A stretch of 64,000 nucleotides of DNA from Aporrectodea caliginosa (lineage: Eukaryota; Annelida; Clitellata; Crassiclitellata; Lumbricidae). A program made the position numbers and the translations under genes. Each line of letters begins with the position of its first letter. Position 1 is the first letter of the stretch. This document shows positions 21,962 through 32,623 of this stretch, in pieces. The stretch is from NCBI GenBank assembly GCA_020284085.1, contig JACEVL010000478.1, forward strand, positions 1,743,939 through 1,807,938, written 5' to 3'. A model generated the notes under the pieces. That model did no database searches, was not told the origin of the DNA, and saw only the letters and a program-made list of their open reading frames with translations.

Positions 21962-22217
21962 ATGGTTAGGCTAATAACTAAATTTGTGTCCCGCAACCTC
22001 CTCTTCCTCATCCCAACCAAAAAGGATTTATATTCCTTGGTCCCCCAGATAAGTTCTATAAAATCCCCCGACCCTTCTAGACACCCACAGCCAACTCTTC
22101 ATCTCTCACTTTCATCACCAACTCTCCAGTGTGCAGTCTAATTATATTAGTCTATTGGCATTACCTTTGATCCACATCTATCCCACTCCCTTTATATCTT
22201 CAACCTCTCTCACCTGC

Positions 22218-22615
22218 TTAACCCTCGGGCTACAAAGGGGGGGGGGTTATTACGAACCCCCTAGGTTTTTTGCTTCGAAAACTTGTTCCATGTGGAATAT
22301 AATTTTGATAATTTAAGTAGCTGTAGCAGGATCTTTTGCGCACATTTTGAGGTAAACATCATTGTGACATCTCATGCCATTCAAAAGTTACACCCGATAT
22401 ACCCGAGGTACCAGAGGGGGTTGATACGACCCCCTTAGTTTTTCGTCTATAGCGTACTCATTTTTCTTCCTGGAAGAGAAACAAATATACCACTCTTTAG
22501 AGGGAATGCAGGGCTTCATTCGCATACTTAGATGTTTGTCTTTTGAAAACCGGAAGTGATCAAAATAAATAATAATACGCGTAATCTGTGTGAAAACGGC
22601 TGAATACAGCATCAC
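22218..22615. mobile_element. MITE-like repeat starting TTAACCCTC
   Basis: It begins TTAACCCTCGGGCTAC with a G10 run, and is inversely homologous to 41722-42104 over about 390 bp, including the 'gaacccccTAGG' and 'accggaagt' stretches. A shorter relative lies at 40070-40150. TTAA plus CCCTC suggests a piggyBac-like end. The opposite terminus is not identified. Confidence 0.6.
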
Positions 22616-22631
22616 AACGTAAACCGATATA

Positions 22632-23434
22632 CACGGTGAACGAAAAAAAAACCGAACCTCTCCTATTGCTGCAATAATTTATGTAATAATTTGTACATTT
22701 TAATGAAACATGGAGAAACTTCAGTTTATAGGACATGAATCAGATAACTATCATTTGTTAATTATAATGTGTGTTCAAAATCCCCTCCTTTGGCTTCCAC
22801 ACACGCACAAAGACGAGCTCGCCAAGTGCTGACTAATTGCTGAATCGCTTACAGCTTGATCAAATTCGTCCCATGCCTGTATTATTCGCTGACGCAGTTC
22901 TCCGACATCGCGAACCTTTGTCTTGTAAACCTTTTCTTGCATCACAGACGAGATTTTATAGTCCACCGGATTAAGTTCTAGGCTATTTGGAGGCCAAAGT
23001 GCAGGGGGTATGAAATCTGGAGTCTCGTTTGTGAGAAGTTCAACGGTCTCGCGAGCTCGGTGAGCAGGAGCACCATCCTGTTGAAACGTGTAATATTCGG
23101 ACAACTCTCGCCGTCTCTCGGATATCTGGAAGCAATTTCTGCATCAACAAAACATCACGGTAATACGCACCGTTAATTTTAACCCCATGCAGGTTCCACG
23201 AAGTGTATCGCTGTTCGTAGCAGCACTTTAAAGACGCTTGGACTCACGTGGACAGAGGGACCGCCATTTTGTAACGGATTCTTATTGCAAATGACGTCAC
23301 GGGGACGTCAGTTTTTAACTGGTAGCGCATAATTATAAAATATAGTTAAGTCTATTGTGGGGAATAAAATAGTTTACATTTTTGGTGTTAATTTCTTTTT
23401 TTTGTAGAGGTTCGGTTTTTTTCCGTTCACCGTG
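22632..23434. mobile_element. mariner-type element, internally deleted
   Basis: Terminal inverted repeats of about 30 bp (CACGGTGAACG..., 22632 and 23434) are flanked by TA on each side. The interior encodes the C-terminal half of a transposase on the minus strand. At 803 bp it is shorter than a full mariner of about 1.3 kb. Confidence 0.88.
22775..23104 (-). pseudogene. mariner transposase fragment (DDE_3 C-terminal part)
   Basis: A 109-aa open frame contains 'YTFQQDGAPAHRA', with the second catalytic Asp, and 'WPPNSLELNPVDYKI', the third catalytic region. The helical tail 'MQEKVYKTKVRDVGELRQR' follows. Preceding residues of the catalytic core ('INGAYYRDVLL') are visible in another frame at about 23130-23180. 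The N-terminal helix-turn-helix half is missing, so there is no active enzyme. Confidence 0.85.
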
Positions 23435-23479
23435 TATATGTAAGGATATATATGTGTGAAAGAACGGATGGAGCATGTC

Positions 23480-23690
23480 AAAGACACTGTGTGGTCTTTG
23501 ACATGCGCCATCTCGCGATGAATGGTATTATATCTCCAGTTGAGATTCATCCGTCGAAAAGACATTGCCAGCTTAGCCAACCCTCACACCCACGCCGTCG
23601 AAGTAGAGAAATTCCTTGTAGCCATCCGCTTTCGCGAATGCATCCAATCAAAGTTTGATGTCTGAGAAATCTGCGGTAGAAGATTGATGG
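23480..23690 (-). pseudogene. Short relic of a TauD-like dioxygenase
   Basis: The minus strand gives 'IFYRRFL', 'DAFAKADGYKEFLYFDGVGVRV' and 'NTIHREMAHVKDHTV' in different frames. These match residues about 69-135 of the intact paralogues, including the iron-binding HxE (H-R-E here). Stops and frameshifts separate the blocks and the rest of the gene is gone. A promoter-block relic lies upstream at 23791-23810. Confidence 0.75.
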
Positions 23691-23759
23691 GCAATCTGTT
23701 CCGTTTCAGTCATCGAGCGTTGTTAATACAGAATAAGAGATTGAATAAATTCTACTAGA

Positions 23760-24296
23760 TACGTTAATGTTTAAGTCGTTAAGCATTAACGAGTTCAAGA
23801 GTCCGAAGACCAAGATGAAAATCTAATACTAGGCCTACAGCGAAACATGTTGCAAGTAAATATCACATTCATCAAGGTTTTCTACACTGATACCTTCTTT
23901 ATAGGTATATGGACATTAAGAGATTTGATGAATTCGCCAAGAATCGGTATACTTAGGATAGACCTGAGAGTGACTTTGGTCAGCCAATCTGACCCCACTT
24001 GACCCTAAAGTGACTTGAAGTCGACTTGCTGAACATTTAAAAACTTTATTATCTTGTACTGACTGGTCTGAAGTAGGCTAATGCATACCTCTGCTCGTAG
24101 TGATCCTGATGATTCTTATGAGTTATTTGTAACACAAGTCAATTTTATTTTTAATGCAGCCTTTCCTCTCAAAAGGCAACATACTAAGCCACAATGGGAG
24201 TTAACAAAATTTGATGACTTCTGGTTTGCTTAAGTCATATCAAAGCTGAAAAACAGTACTATGGATCTGAATTTTTTAAATGTAATCATGAGCTCA
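23760..24296. repeat. Segment duplicated at 44212-44755
   Basis: The stretch from 'gagttcaagagtccga' to 'atggatctgaatttttaaa' is collinear with 44246-44750. The collinearity resumes at 27764-28200 opposite 44764-45215, so the intervening 24.3-27.76 kb is an insertion relative to the other copy. It starts with the conserved promoter block. Confidence 0.75.
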
Positions 24297-24814
24297 AAAA
24301 GACTTCAATCAATCAAAACTCTTTAATAGAAGCCAAATCAAAACACATAATATTTCAACCATAGAACGAGAATTCGTGACTTCAGGCTTTAATATTCGTA
24401 AATATTCGTGAATATTAGGACATTTTTAATATTCGTAAATATTCGTAAATATTCGTTGATGACGTTACTGTTTCCGCTTTTTTACGAACTAATTTAAGAA
24501 TAGTAATTTAAGAATATGTGCAGTGGTTTTGCGGCGCTGTACTTAGAGCCGTGGTCCGTAAGCTGGTACACTTAATTAGGCTTCCTACCCAAATCGTTCC
24601 CTACTCTTGAAGAACTCTGTAAAAAGCCGACCATGACTCTCTCTGTCTCTGTCTCTGTCTCTCTCTATCTGTCTGTCTGTCTCTCTCTGATCTCTCCTCT
24701 GTGTCGGTCTGTCTCTCTCTGTCTCTCTACGATTTCTCTCCCTCTCGGACAGAGAGGGAAAGAAATCGTACGATCTCTCTCTCTCTGTCGGTCTGTCTAT
24801 CACTGTCTCTCTAC

Positions 24815-26216
24815 CAGTGCCGTTTTAAGGCCTAGGCACGCGAGGCACATGCCTCGGGCCCCGCGCAACAGAGGGGCCCCGCGGCGGCCGAAAAACAGAA
24901 ACTACATAGCAACCACTTAATAGGCCTAACAATACGATAATATTACTGAACAGTGAACAATATTATAAGTTCTAACAATTCTGCAAATTAAGAACGATAA
25001 CACATTTTTAAACAAACGTTTGCACTTTAGTAAAATAAAATTATTGGTAATAAGCGCAGTCTGCGCAGAGCGTTATAGAAGTTAGATGGAAATAAATCAA
25101 TAGCCTAATTTTAACGCCTGGCAAACGCTGTCCGCACAGTTTCCTGTAGGCCTATATTTTGTTTGCTTTCATTCTTCTGCTTTTAACAACGCTATCAGAG
25201 AATTTTTTATGTCTTGGTAAGCTAATATTAATGTTTAATGTGAAATTTCAGTCCTATAATCTAGTAATTTTCTAAATTGTTTTAAATGTTAAATTATAAA
25301 AACCTTATTAAATGTCTAACAGTTAGCAGATCTGATGACGCCATGTCGGCACTTGGTAGGGAACTTGGCAAACGTATCTAACTTAACGAAACCTAAAGCT
25401 GCTCTAACTTGTCGCTTCATTTCAACCCCCATGTATCAACGTGGGCCATTTGAATGCTGAACAAATAACAGAATACAGTGAAAAGCTTGAAAAGTTCTAT
25501 CCTCAAGATCTTGACCAACACGAACTAATTTCAGAATATGTTCGAACACCTTAAATACTATATGTCAGTGTCATAATCTATGCCATGATAGAGAATGACA
25601 ATCTGGAATCCACGTTTCCAAACGTTGAAATTGCAGTAAGAATGTTTCTGTCAATGAAGGTGACAAACTAGGCCTATACCAGTGAGCGTTCTTTCTCAAA
25701 ACGGAAGTTAATCAAGAACGAGTTTTGCAGCCGTATAATGCAAGATCAATTAAAATGCCTGTCTATCATGAGCATAGAATCATATGTGTTGGAGTCTTTG
25801 AATTTCGATGATAATATTGTACGAGACTTTGCTGAGAGCAAAACACGAAAGCGATGTTTGTAGCAAGATGTCCTGACAATCGATGTATATAGCGAACATT
25901 TACTTATCACAATCTCACTTTCTACATTGTATGTGTATAACAAATTAACAGTAAGACCTTTAACTTATGTTAAAACAAACTTTATTTTACACCGGTACAC
26001 AGATTGTTGTGTTAGCTGTGTTAGCAGTTTTGTTCAATATTCATAAATTTAACGAAATGGCACATAGGCCCATATGCACATGCAATGCATTAATACAATA
26101 GGCGTATAGGCCTACTCTATATCTGAGATTGAGAGATTGAGGCGGAAATCGGATTACGTTTAGGCCTAAGGTTAGGGTTTGTGCCTAGGGCCCCCAAACT
26201 CCTTAAAACGGCTCTG
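24815..26216 (+). mobile_element. hAT element nested in a CT microsatellite
   Basis: The termini CAGTGCCGTTTTAAGG and CCTTAAAACGGCTCTG match at 15 of 16 positions as inverted repeats. The 8-bp TSD is CTCTCTAC (24807-24814, 26217-26224). It contains the C-terminal relic of its own transposase on the plus strand. Confidence 0.92.
25440..25861 (+). pseudogene. hAT transposase C-terminal relic (dimerisation region)
   Basis: Three collinear blocks are separated by stops: 'FYPQDLDQHELISEYV', 'YAMIENDNLESTFPNVEIA' and 'SERSFSKRKLIKNEF' running on to 'VRDFAESKTRKR'. The SERSFSKLK-type motif and the acidic/basic end are hallmarks of hAT C-terminal dimerisation domains of the zinc-finger-MYM/'52 kDa repressor'-like group. 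Everything upstream (BED finger, DDE core) is missing. Confidence 0.82.
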
Positions 26217-27763
26217 CTCTCTACTATCTCTCTCCCTCTCTGTCGGTCTGTCTCTGTCTGTCTCTCTACGATTGCTCTCCCTCTCTATCCGTCTGTCTCG
26301 ATCTGTTTCTCTCTCAGCGGTGAAACCCACACGCTCGGTAATTCTATATCATTTAAGCTATGTTTGGATGACTTATGTTCCGAAGTTCCATTGATGCGTT
26401 TAATTTGATTAATTATACGCCAGGTTAGACTGAGGGCTAGATCCTCCCACTCAGCTTAGGAATTTTGAGCGGAGGGATAGGGAATTAGAGAGATCTGGGT
26501 CATACAATCTTTGTTTGTGTACTGGCATCGTTCGTTTGGGCGCCAACAATTTGAATTCCGTATGAGACTTCAAACAATAGACTAAGTGAATACTGATATA
26601 AGATGAATAGCTTTTACAAGTAATTGTTCTTGTTCTAGCTCTAATACCTAGTCTGTGCACTGAATTTTTTACTCAGGCCTACTAATTTCCGGATTTTGAA
26701 GAATTAAAAATACAAAAAATTTAATATTCGTTGGCCAGTTTAATATTCGTCAATATTCGTAAATTTCTAAAAATCTTAATATTCGTAATACGCGCATGCT
26801 CGTTCTATGATTTCAACATAAAATATCAGGATTGGCCGCAAAAGGAGTCCTAAACTAGGGACACCTAGAACAACATTTCAGAAATATGAATTAGCTAAAT
26901 CCTTGATAAACAGTGCAACATCAAGTTTCGTACAACAATGCAAACAGTATAGTACATATTACACAGTAAATGATTAACTCAATTCAAAACACTATGAAAA
27001 TATAAAAACAAAACCAACCGAAAACCTTAACTAACAGTGAAAAAGAATACCCGGCAGGGTAGGTTATAGCTAATTTCCATTTTTTAAAGTGCCGTAGGTG
27101 GAGGGCACAACGTATGTGTAGAGGGAAGCATGTTCCAGTTTGTGGAGCCAACAGATTTTATGGAGAATAAACGAGTATTGGTGTGTGCGTATATGAGGCG
27201 ATAAGAGTTAAAGTTTCTGGTGTAGTGAGTATGAACATCGGATCCTAGATTTTGCAAAAGTGTTCAAAACTTTGTCTGGTTTAACTTCCACTTCACGATG
27301 AACGCTTAGCAGTGCTGTAGCTTCAAGTCAGTAAATAGTGGTCCAGAATGAACGCACCTTGGAACTCCTTCAATGATACGAACTGCACGTTTTTGCAATA
27401 GAATTAATCTCCGTAATCTCTTAGACCCATTACCAGTTATACCATCAGACCTCGAAGTAGGCAACTCCGCCGCGGCAATTGGTCTTTTACTTTACCATCT
27501 TTGCCATTTGTCGTGCCAGTCCCAAGCCTGGTTAAGGAGGAGGGTTCCGCTTTTGTAACATCCTGGGTCCAGTTTTTACCTTGCTCTGTTGTGCTGCGGA
27601 TGATATTGATTGGTCTTTGAAGCGGGTTAGGTCTAATCTGATGGTCACCTAGTGTGGCCATTATCCTTATGCCCATACCATATTACAATAAGTAAGATAG
27701 GGTACACCAACGAGTAATATAATTTTAGGCGTATGCAGAAGGGCAATAAGTATGCAGTTGGCA

Positions 27764-28445
27764 AGTGATAAGAAATATAAGCTACAGTGGGATAAGATAA
27801 ATGGCATTAGTAGTCTATATATTAATGGTAAGAATGTGACTGATGCTGTTATCATTGTGACGAATAGCAGTTATAATTAGTAGTGGTTGGACCCAGAATT
27901 AAAGTTACGCTCTTTGCACCTGCGAATAGACGCCTATGAGTGCGCGCCTGATTGTGCAATTTTTCAGGTTATCTATCTTGACTACTTTGGATAAAAAATA
28001 AAACTGTGGAAAAAATCATAGCCATTCATTGTTAACAAACCAAGATGATAAGTATATTTTTTAAATATTTGCAAAATCCTGGGGCGTAAATGCTTCCTAA
28101 CCCCTCCGGACGCCCATGTTTGGTGTTAGGGCCCCGGATATCTTAATCCGATCTTGGTTTAGGGCCCCCGGAAGTCTTAATCCGGCCCTGCCGACATATG
28201 CACCCCAACAGTTATAATATATACTTCAAGATAAGAATGTCTGTGTAAGGCCTAGGACATCGTTGCAGTGTGTCTGCATCATGCCAACTAGATAATTAAG
28301 TATGAATGTCCACTGTATGTTAACTTAAAAACATCGACTAAAAAACACTATATCAAATATAAATAATGCTTACGAATGAAAATGCTTGCGCTAATTATTT
28401 GAGGGTATTGTAGTTATTGCGTGAGGCAAATTGGCGGTGATGGAC
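27764..28445. repeat. Duplicated intergenic sequence, paralogue at 44764-45215; end resembles 63750-63975
   Basis: 27764-28200 pairs with 44764-45215. 28210-28445 pairs with 63750-63975 (shared 'ggcctaggacatc' through 'gatggacatccaag'). A CAGGGCCGGATTAAG-like word on the minus strand near 28180 resembles a hAT terminus, but a partner end was not found. No gene is seen. Confidence 0.6.
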
Positions 28446-28452
28446 ATCCAAG

Positions 28453-29348
28453 CAGGGGCGGAGACTTAGGAGGCACAGGGGGACGCCCCCCGCCCCCCAA
28501 AAAAATTGAGGTGGAGGGGACGGAGCTGCTTATGGGCCTATGCCGCGTATCCCCTCAATATTTCTGAAATATATCTTGAATATAATAATAATAGCTACGA
28601 GTGACAGCTGGTTCTTATCAGCACTCAAATAATAGAGCAATTTTGTTCAGATGACAGCTTAAAATGCTACGATTACAGTGTAGAAATTCAAAAATATTTA
28701 AATATGGGAGGGGCAAATTCCCTCCCCAAACGCTTCCCCAAACTCAAATACGACTCAAACTACATGTTAGCTACGAGTGACAGCTGGTTCTTATCACAAG
28801 TTATCAGCACTCAAATAATAGAGCAACTTTGTTCATATGACAGCTAAAAATGCTACCATTACAGTGTGGAAATTCCAAATATTTTAGATAGAGGAGGGGG
28901 CACATCCTCTCCCCAAACCCCTCCCCCAAGCTCAAACACGACTCAAACTACATGTAAGCTACGAGTGACAGCTGGTTCCTATCAGCACTCAAATTATAGA
29001 GCAATTTTTTTCCAGATGACAGCTTAAAATGCTACCATTACAGTGTGGAAATTCAAAACATTTTAGATAGGGGAGGGTGCTCATCCCATCCCTACACTCA
29101 AACACGACTCAAACTACATGTAGGCTTCGAGTGACAGATGGTTCCTATCAGCACTCAAATAATAGAGCAATTTTGTTCAGATGACAGCTTAAAATACTAC
29201 CATTACAGTGTGGAAATTCAAAATATTTAATTAGGGGAGCACATCCCCTCCTCAAACCACCCCCTGCTCGGCGCTGCGCGCCTCGCCGATCGTCCTTCGG
29301 TCACTCCTTCACCGGTCCCCCAAACCCAGGACCAAGTCTACGCCTATG
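28453..29348. mobile_element. hAT-like non-autonomous element with four internal tandem units
   Basis: The 8-bp duplication CATCCAAG lies at 28445-28452 and 29349-29356, with ends CAGGGGCGGAGACTT and, inverted, CATAGGCGTAGACTT. The interior is four units of about 167-188 bp; 'gtgacagctg' or a one-base variant starts at 28601, 28776, 28964 and 29131. The related locus at 63.97 kb has a single uninterrupted CATCCAAG, i.e. an empty site. Confidence 0.87.
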
Positions 29349-29790
29349 CATCCAAGGCTTCATATATAATATAGACTGTTCATTTAGCTAGGTATGGAAA
29401 TTTGTCGATGGCCTCAGATTTGAAGGCGACTCAGGCCAACGAATTTGGATGAAAGGATTCAATTACTTACCCTAATAGTCACGATGCATCGATACCAGCG
29501 ACTCTGTATAAAATCTCCTGGAATTTTTGCACCAAGAGTCCAAATAATTATAGGCCCCATGCCTCTCATGGTATGCACCGGGCTCCCAGTCATTACAACT
29601 ATTTGAAGACATTGTGTATATTAATTTCCGAATCCCTGATTGTTATGAAGTACTATTATCAGCTACTCCTGCCTCGCAATCGAAAAATTATTAACCTCAG
29701 TGTTATTCTGATAAAGGAAAATACATTTATCGTATCCGCAATATGTTGGACATACAGTATCGAATAACACTAAATGGCAGTACTGTAAAT

Positions 29791-30000
29791 GACGCGGTGG
29801 TGTAGGTGGGACGCGGTGGTGTAGCAGTATGTTCGGTGCCTTGTAACCGGAGGGTCGCAGGTTCTATTCTACCTCAAGCCACTGCGTAGCGACCTTGGAC
29901 AAGTTGCTCACCCACAATTGTCTGTGAGGAAGGCAACGGGAAACCACTTCACTCATCTCATCCCCGGCTGGCATAGAAGCCAATGGAGAACTCATCATCA
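29791..30000 (+). mobile_element. tRNA-derived SINE
   Basis: A Pol III-like head with an A-box-like 'TGGTGTAGCAGT' and a B-box-like 'GGTCGCAGGTTCTATTC' (about 29815-29880) is followed by an unrelated body and an (ATC)n tail near 29990. It interrupts the 3' flank of copy D relative to copy C. The head 'acgcggtggtgta' is present twice. Confidence 0.7.
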
Positions 30001-30231
30001 TCATCAAATGAAATTAATAGATACTACATAGTATTCACAATAAGTAGGCCGAAGTGGCACTTATAAACATTAAATGCCATTTAGAAATATAACATTGTTA
30101 ACATGCGTATCACATCAGGTCAATTTATCTTCTTTGCTGAATTTTGACTGACAAGATGTTTCCCTTTCAAAGAAACCATATTCATGAAATAAACGTTGCT
30201 TATCGTCACCATAACCCACTCCTGGATGGCT

Positions 30232-31254
30232 TCAAATAGGTCCATGGTGGTCATTGAAATAACTGACCAATATGCGTCTGGGCGGAGCGGTATAACCTTC
30301 CTTGGAATGCTGCACAGTCCGGTTATCCATCATGATGACATCTGCGTGTTGCCACTTGAAAGATACTTTGACCTCGTCTATGACCTCCTTGATGATCTCC
30401 ACCGTCTCGTCCCTTATGCCATCACCGTTTGGAAAGATGGCTCTGAAACTGTTAGTGTCTTCCTTGTATTGCGCCATTACTGAATGAGCGAAGACGGAGT
30501 TGAACCACATCGTCTTCCCACTTCTCTTATCGACTCGTATTGCAGGTAATATTTCAGATGTGATTTTCATCGATCCGTCTTCGAGCCACTCGAAATCAAA
30601 ACTGAAAGCCTTGGCATTTTTCTCGGCCTCCTCCCTGTTGGAGGTGAAGCACGTTGACTGCCAGCTCCGTCCGTATCTATTCCTCTCATCGTTTCCATCT
30701 GGGGCCACTCGGGAGTAGCGCATTCCCTCCTTCTCGAGGCGACGGACGAAATCAGGGTCACGCTCTGACATCTTACGGTAGATGACGTTCGATAGGGCGA
30801 TTGGAGTGTTGCCTCCTTCCTTGGCTGGAATATCACAGTAGAAAAACAGGATATAAGGCCAGTCGTTTATTTGCGCCATTTCATGATGCATTGGGACTTT
30901 ATATGCAGGGGGCGTCTCACTGGCTGTGTAGACATTGCCAACTACGTTGAATCTCACACCGCCTCCGCCTACGTTGTAAAATGGATCGTAGCCGTATGCC
31001 TTGGCAAACTCGTCGAAATCTTCCGGTGTATCCAAGGGAAATCCGCGGAATAGGATCGCTCCGTATTTGAAAAGAAGACCCTCGATGACTTTCAGGTTCT
31101 TCTTGACCCAATCATTCCAGAACTGTGCGTCCTTGTCCTTGAAGGCGTCGGCTGGACTCAGAATTAGTGGAAATGATAGACCGTCAAAGACTTTCTGTTC
31201 TTTGATGTTCACAGATTTTACTTCATCCTGAAGATCGAGTATTTCCTGTTCCAT
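30232..31254 (-). CDS. TauD/TfdA-like 2OG-Fe(II) dioxygenase, copy D (intact)
   Basis: The 340-aa product begins MEQEILDLQDEVKS and ends HHGPI. It belongs to the C/G subfamily and is closest to C. All active-site residues are kept: HHE at 123-125 ('PMHHEMAQIND'), the GGNTPI threonine, 'MMDNRTVQH' and 'PPRRIL'. The ATG used by C and G is ATT here, and the ATG two codons further in was created by change of the third codon, so the start appears shifted by two residues. It differs from C mainly in the 'NSVFAHSVMAQYKEDTN' loop. Upstream are a putative 5'UTR intron (31281-32001), a TATA-like box and the conserved block. Confidence 0.92.
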   Translation of the reverse strand: MEQEILDLQDEVKSVNIKEQKVFDGLSFPLILSPADAFKDKDAQFWNDWVKKNLKVIEGLLFKYGAILFRGFPLDTPEDFDEFAKAYGYDPFYNVGGGGVRFNVVGNVYTASETPPAYKVPMHHEMAQINDWPYILFFYCDIPAKEGGNTPIALSNVIYRKMSERDPDFVRRLEKEGMRYSRVAPDGNDERNRYGRSWQSTCFTSNREEAEKNAKAFSFDFEWLEDGSMKITSEILPAIRVDKRSGKTMWFNSVFAHSVMAQYKEDTNSFRAIFPNGDGIRDETVEIIKEVIDEVKVSFKWQHADVIMMDNRTVQHSKEGYTAPPRRILVSYFNDHHGPI

Positions 31255-31280
31255 CGAAATGGTTGAGTGATTTCAGCACG

Positions 31281-32001
31281 CTGTGAAAAATAATCAGATA
31301 AATAGTCAATCAATGAATCGTTGAGGCCATAATTCTGTTGATCAATCGATCGATTTATTAACCAGTAATCTAAATATCGAACCCTTTATTGTATTATAGT
31401 TTACATTAAAAGTGATTTTAAAATTGACGATCAATACGACCAATTGATTTGCGAATATTCAGTGACGACATCAACTATAACCTCGGCCACTCATGGTCAT
31501 TGTGATCATGAGGTATCTATAGACGTGATTGGGTTTAGAACTTTAGATGAAAATGGTACTTCATTCAGTATTGTATTGCGCATTAGCTGGAGTTTGTCAG
31601 TGAGGTTTATACAAATGCTTCGTAGAATTTCTGTCACACAATCGATATCATCGAGTTTATTTACAGGCATGGGCGTAGCCAGGAGGGGCCTTTAAGATTT
31701 CGGGGGTGGGGAGTTTCAGTTGAAGATTGTCGTAGAAGTTAGGTTTTTTTGTATTTCACATGTAGAAGCCTATAAAAAAATGTCCGGAGACTCATTTCGA
31801 GGGTTTGAACCCGAAACCCCCTAAATATGCCCATGTTTACAGGAGATTAATAGATTAAGTATTTTTGTTTATGTTCGACGCATTGATATCTTTACAATAT
31901 AAAATTATATTAATGAATTTTACCGCATAATTATAGCCTACTGCACTTAGGTTCATTACATACTTATATTCACAAGTTAAATCAATATAGATTATACTTA
32001 C
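31281..32001 (-). other. Putative 5'UTR intron of copy D with a MITE inside
   Basis: The minus-strand donor GTAAGTAT ends at 32001 and the acceptor TTTTTCACAG at 31281. The intron is longer than that of C chiefly because of the 168-bp MITE at 31668-31835. Confidence 0.5.
31668..31835. mobile_element. hAT-like MITE, 168 bp
   Basis: Ends CATGGGC and GCCCATG, with an 8-bp duplication TTTACAGG (31660-31667, 31836-31843). Copy C has the single uninterrupted word at the matching place (near 18668-18675). Confidence 0.85.
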
Positions 32002-32106
32002 TTGGTGGTCAAAGCGAAGATGCTATGCAAGCAGAGTTTAAACAATCTCTGTTTGCGTTTTCGCCTTTTTCGGGTATACTTGAAAGGACAGAGCCACCTG
32101 GTTTTG

Positions 32107-32157
32107 TATATTATACTGAGCGTTAGGCGGCAATATGGCGGCTGCAGAGTCTGAAGT
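32107..32157 (-). promoter_or_regulatory. Promoter module of copy D
   Basis: A TATA-like stretch (32107-32115) with the conserved block (plus strand GCGGCTGCAGAGTCTGAAGT, 32138-32157) about 25 bp upstream of it. A GA-rich tract follows at 32409-32510. Confidence 0.55.
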
Positions 32158-32623
32158 TGAAGTTTAAAAAGCGTATCTAGGACTCCAGCAAAAAACCTAC
32201 CGTGTTGCGTCCAAGATGTCGTTCATTCACGTCTGGGTTATATCAATCGCGGAAGAGTTAAGGAGAACTACAAGAGAAAGAGAACACAGAGGTCATCTGA
32301 ACCCGATTGTTGTTTAAGTATAGAATGCAGTTTGCCCCAAAATCGGATGCTAATCACTGGCTTGTCAAATAAAAAAATGACCACAAATAGACAGCGTGGG
32401 AATCATAGGGAGAGAGACAGACAGACAGACAGAGACAGAGTCAGAGAAAGAGAAAGATAGAGAGATAGCGAAGCAGAGACAGAGGCAGAGAGAGACAGAG
32501 TGAGAGATATACACACAGATATGCATAATATGGTAGAGGGTTCATGAATCCTAGTAATCTGCTTAGAAGGGAGTTTGCCGCGAAATCGGAGGTGAGCTGC
32601 ATCGACAAGTGCGTCTCTCCAAA

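Larger units (their letters stand above)
24360..26809. mobile_element. hAT-like element with ATATTCGTAA subterminal repeats
   Basis: Ends CATAGAACGAG and its complement, with an 8-bp duplication ATTTCAAC (24352-24359, 26810-26817). AT-rich subterminal repeats of ATATTCGTAA occur at both ends (about 24392-24460 and 26715-26790). The middle is filled by a CT-rich microsatellite into which a second hAT inserted. Confidence 0.85.
24303..27763 (-). mobile_element. 5'-truncated LINE, interrupted by a hAT element
   Basis: The 3' end is at the left, with a (TTGA)n-like tail on the minus strand (24303-24320). The right part (26820-27763) encodes, in broken minus frames, 'YYSLVYP', 'YCNMVWA', 'LQKRAVRIIEG' and a 'THYTRN' C-terminal pattern. 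These match the C-terminal end of the LINE at 46.8-52.5 kb. A 2450-bp hAT element (24360-26809) sits in its 3' UTR. The paralogous sequence near 44.76 kb lacks the whole block. Confidence 0.7.
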
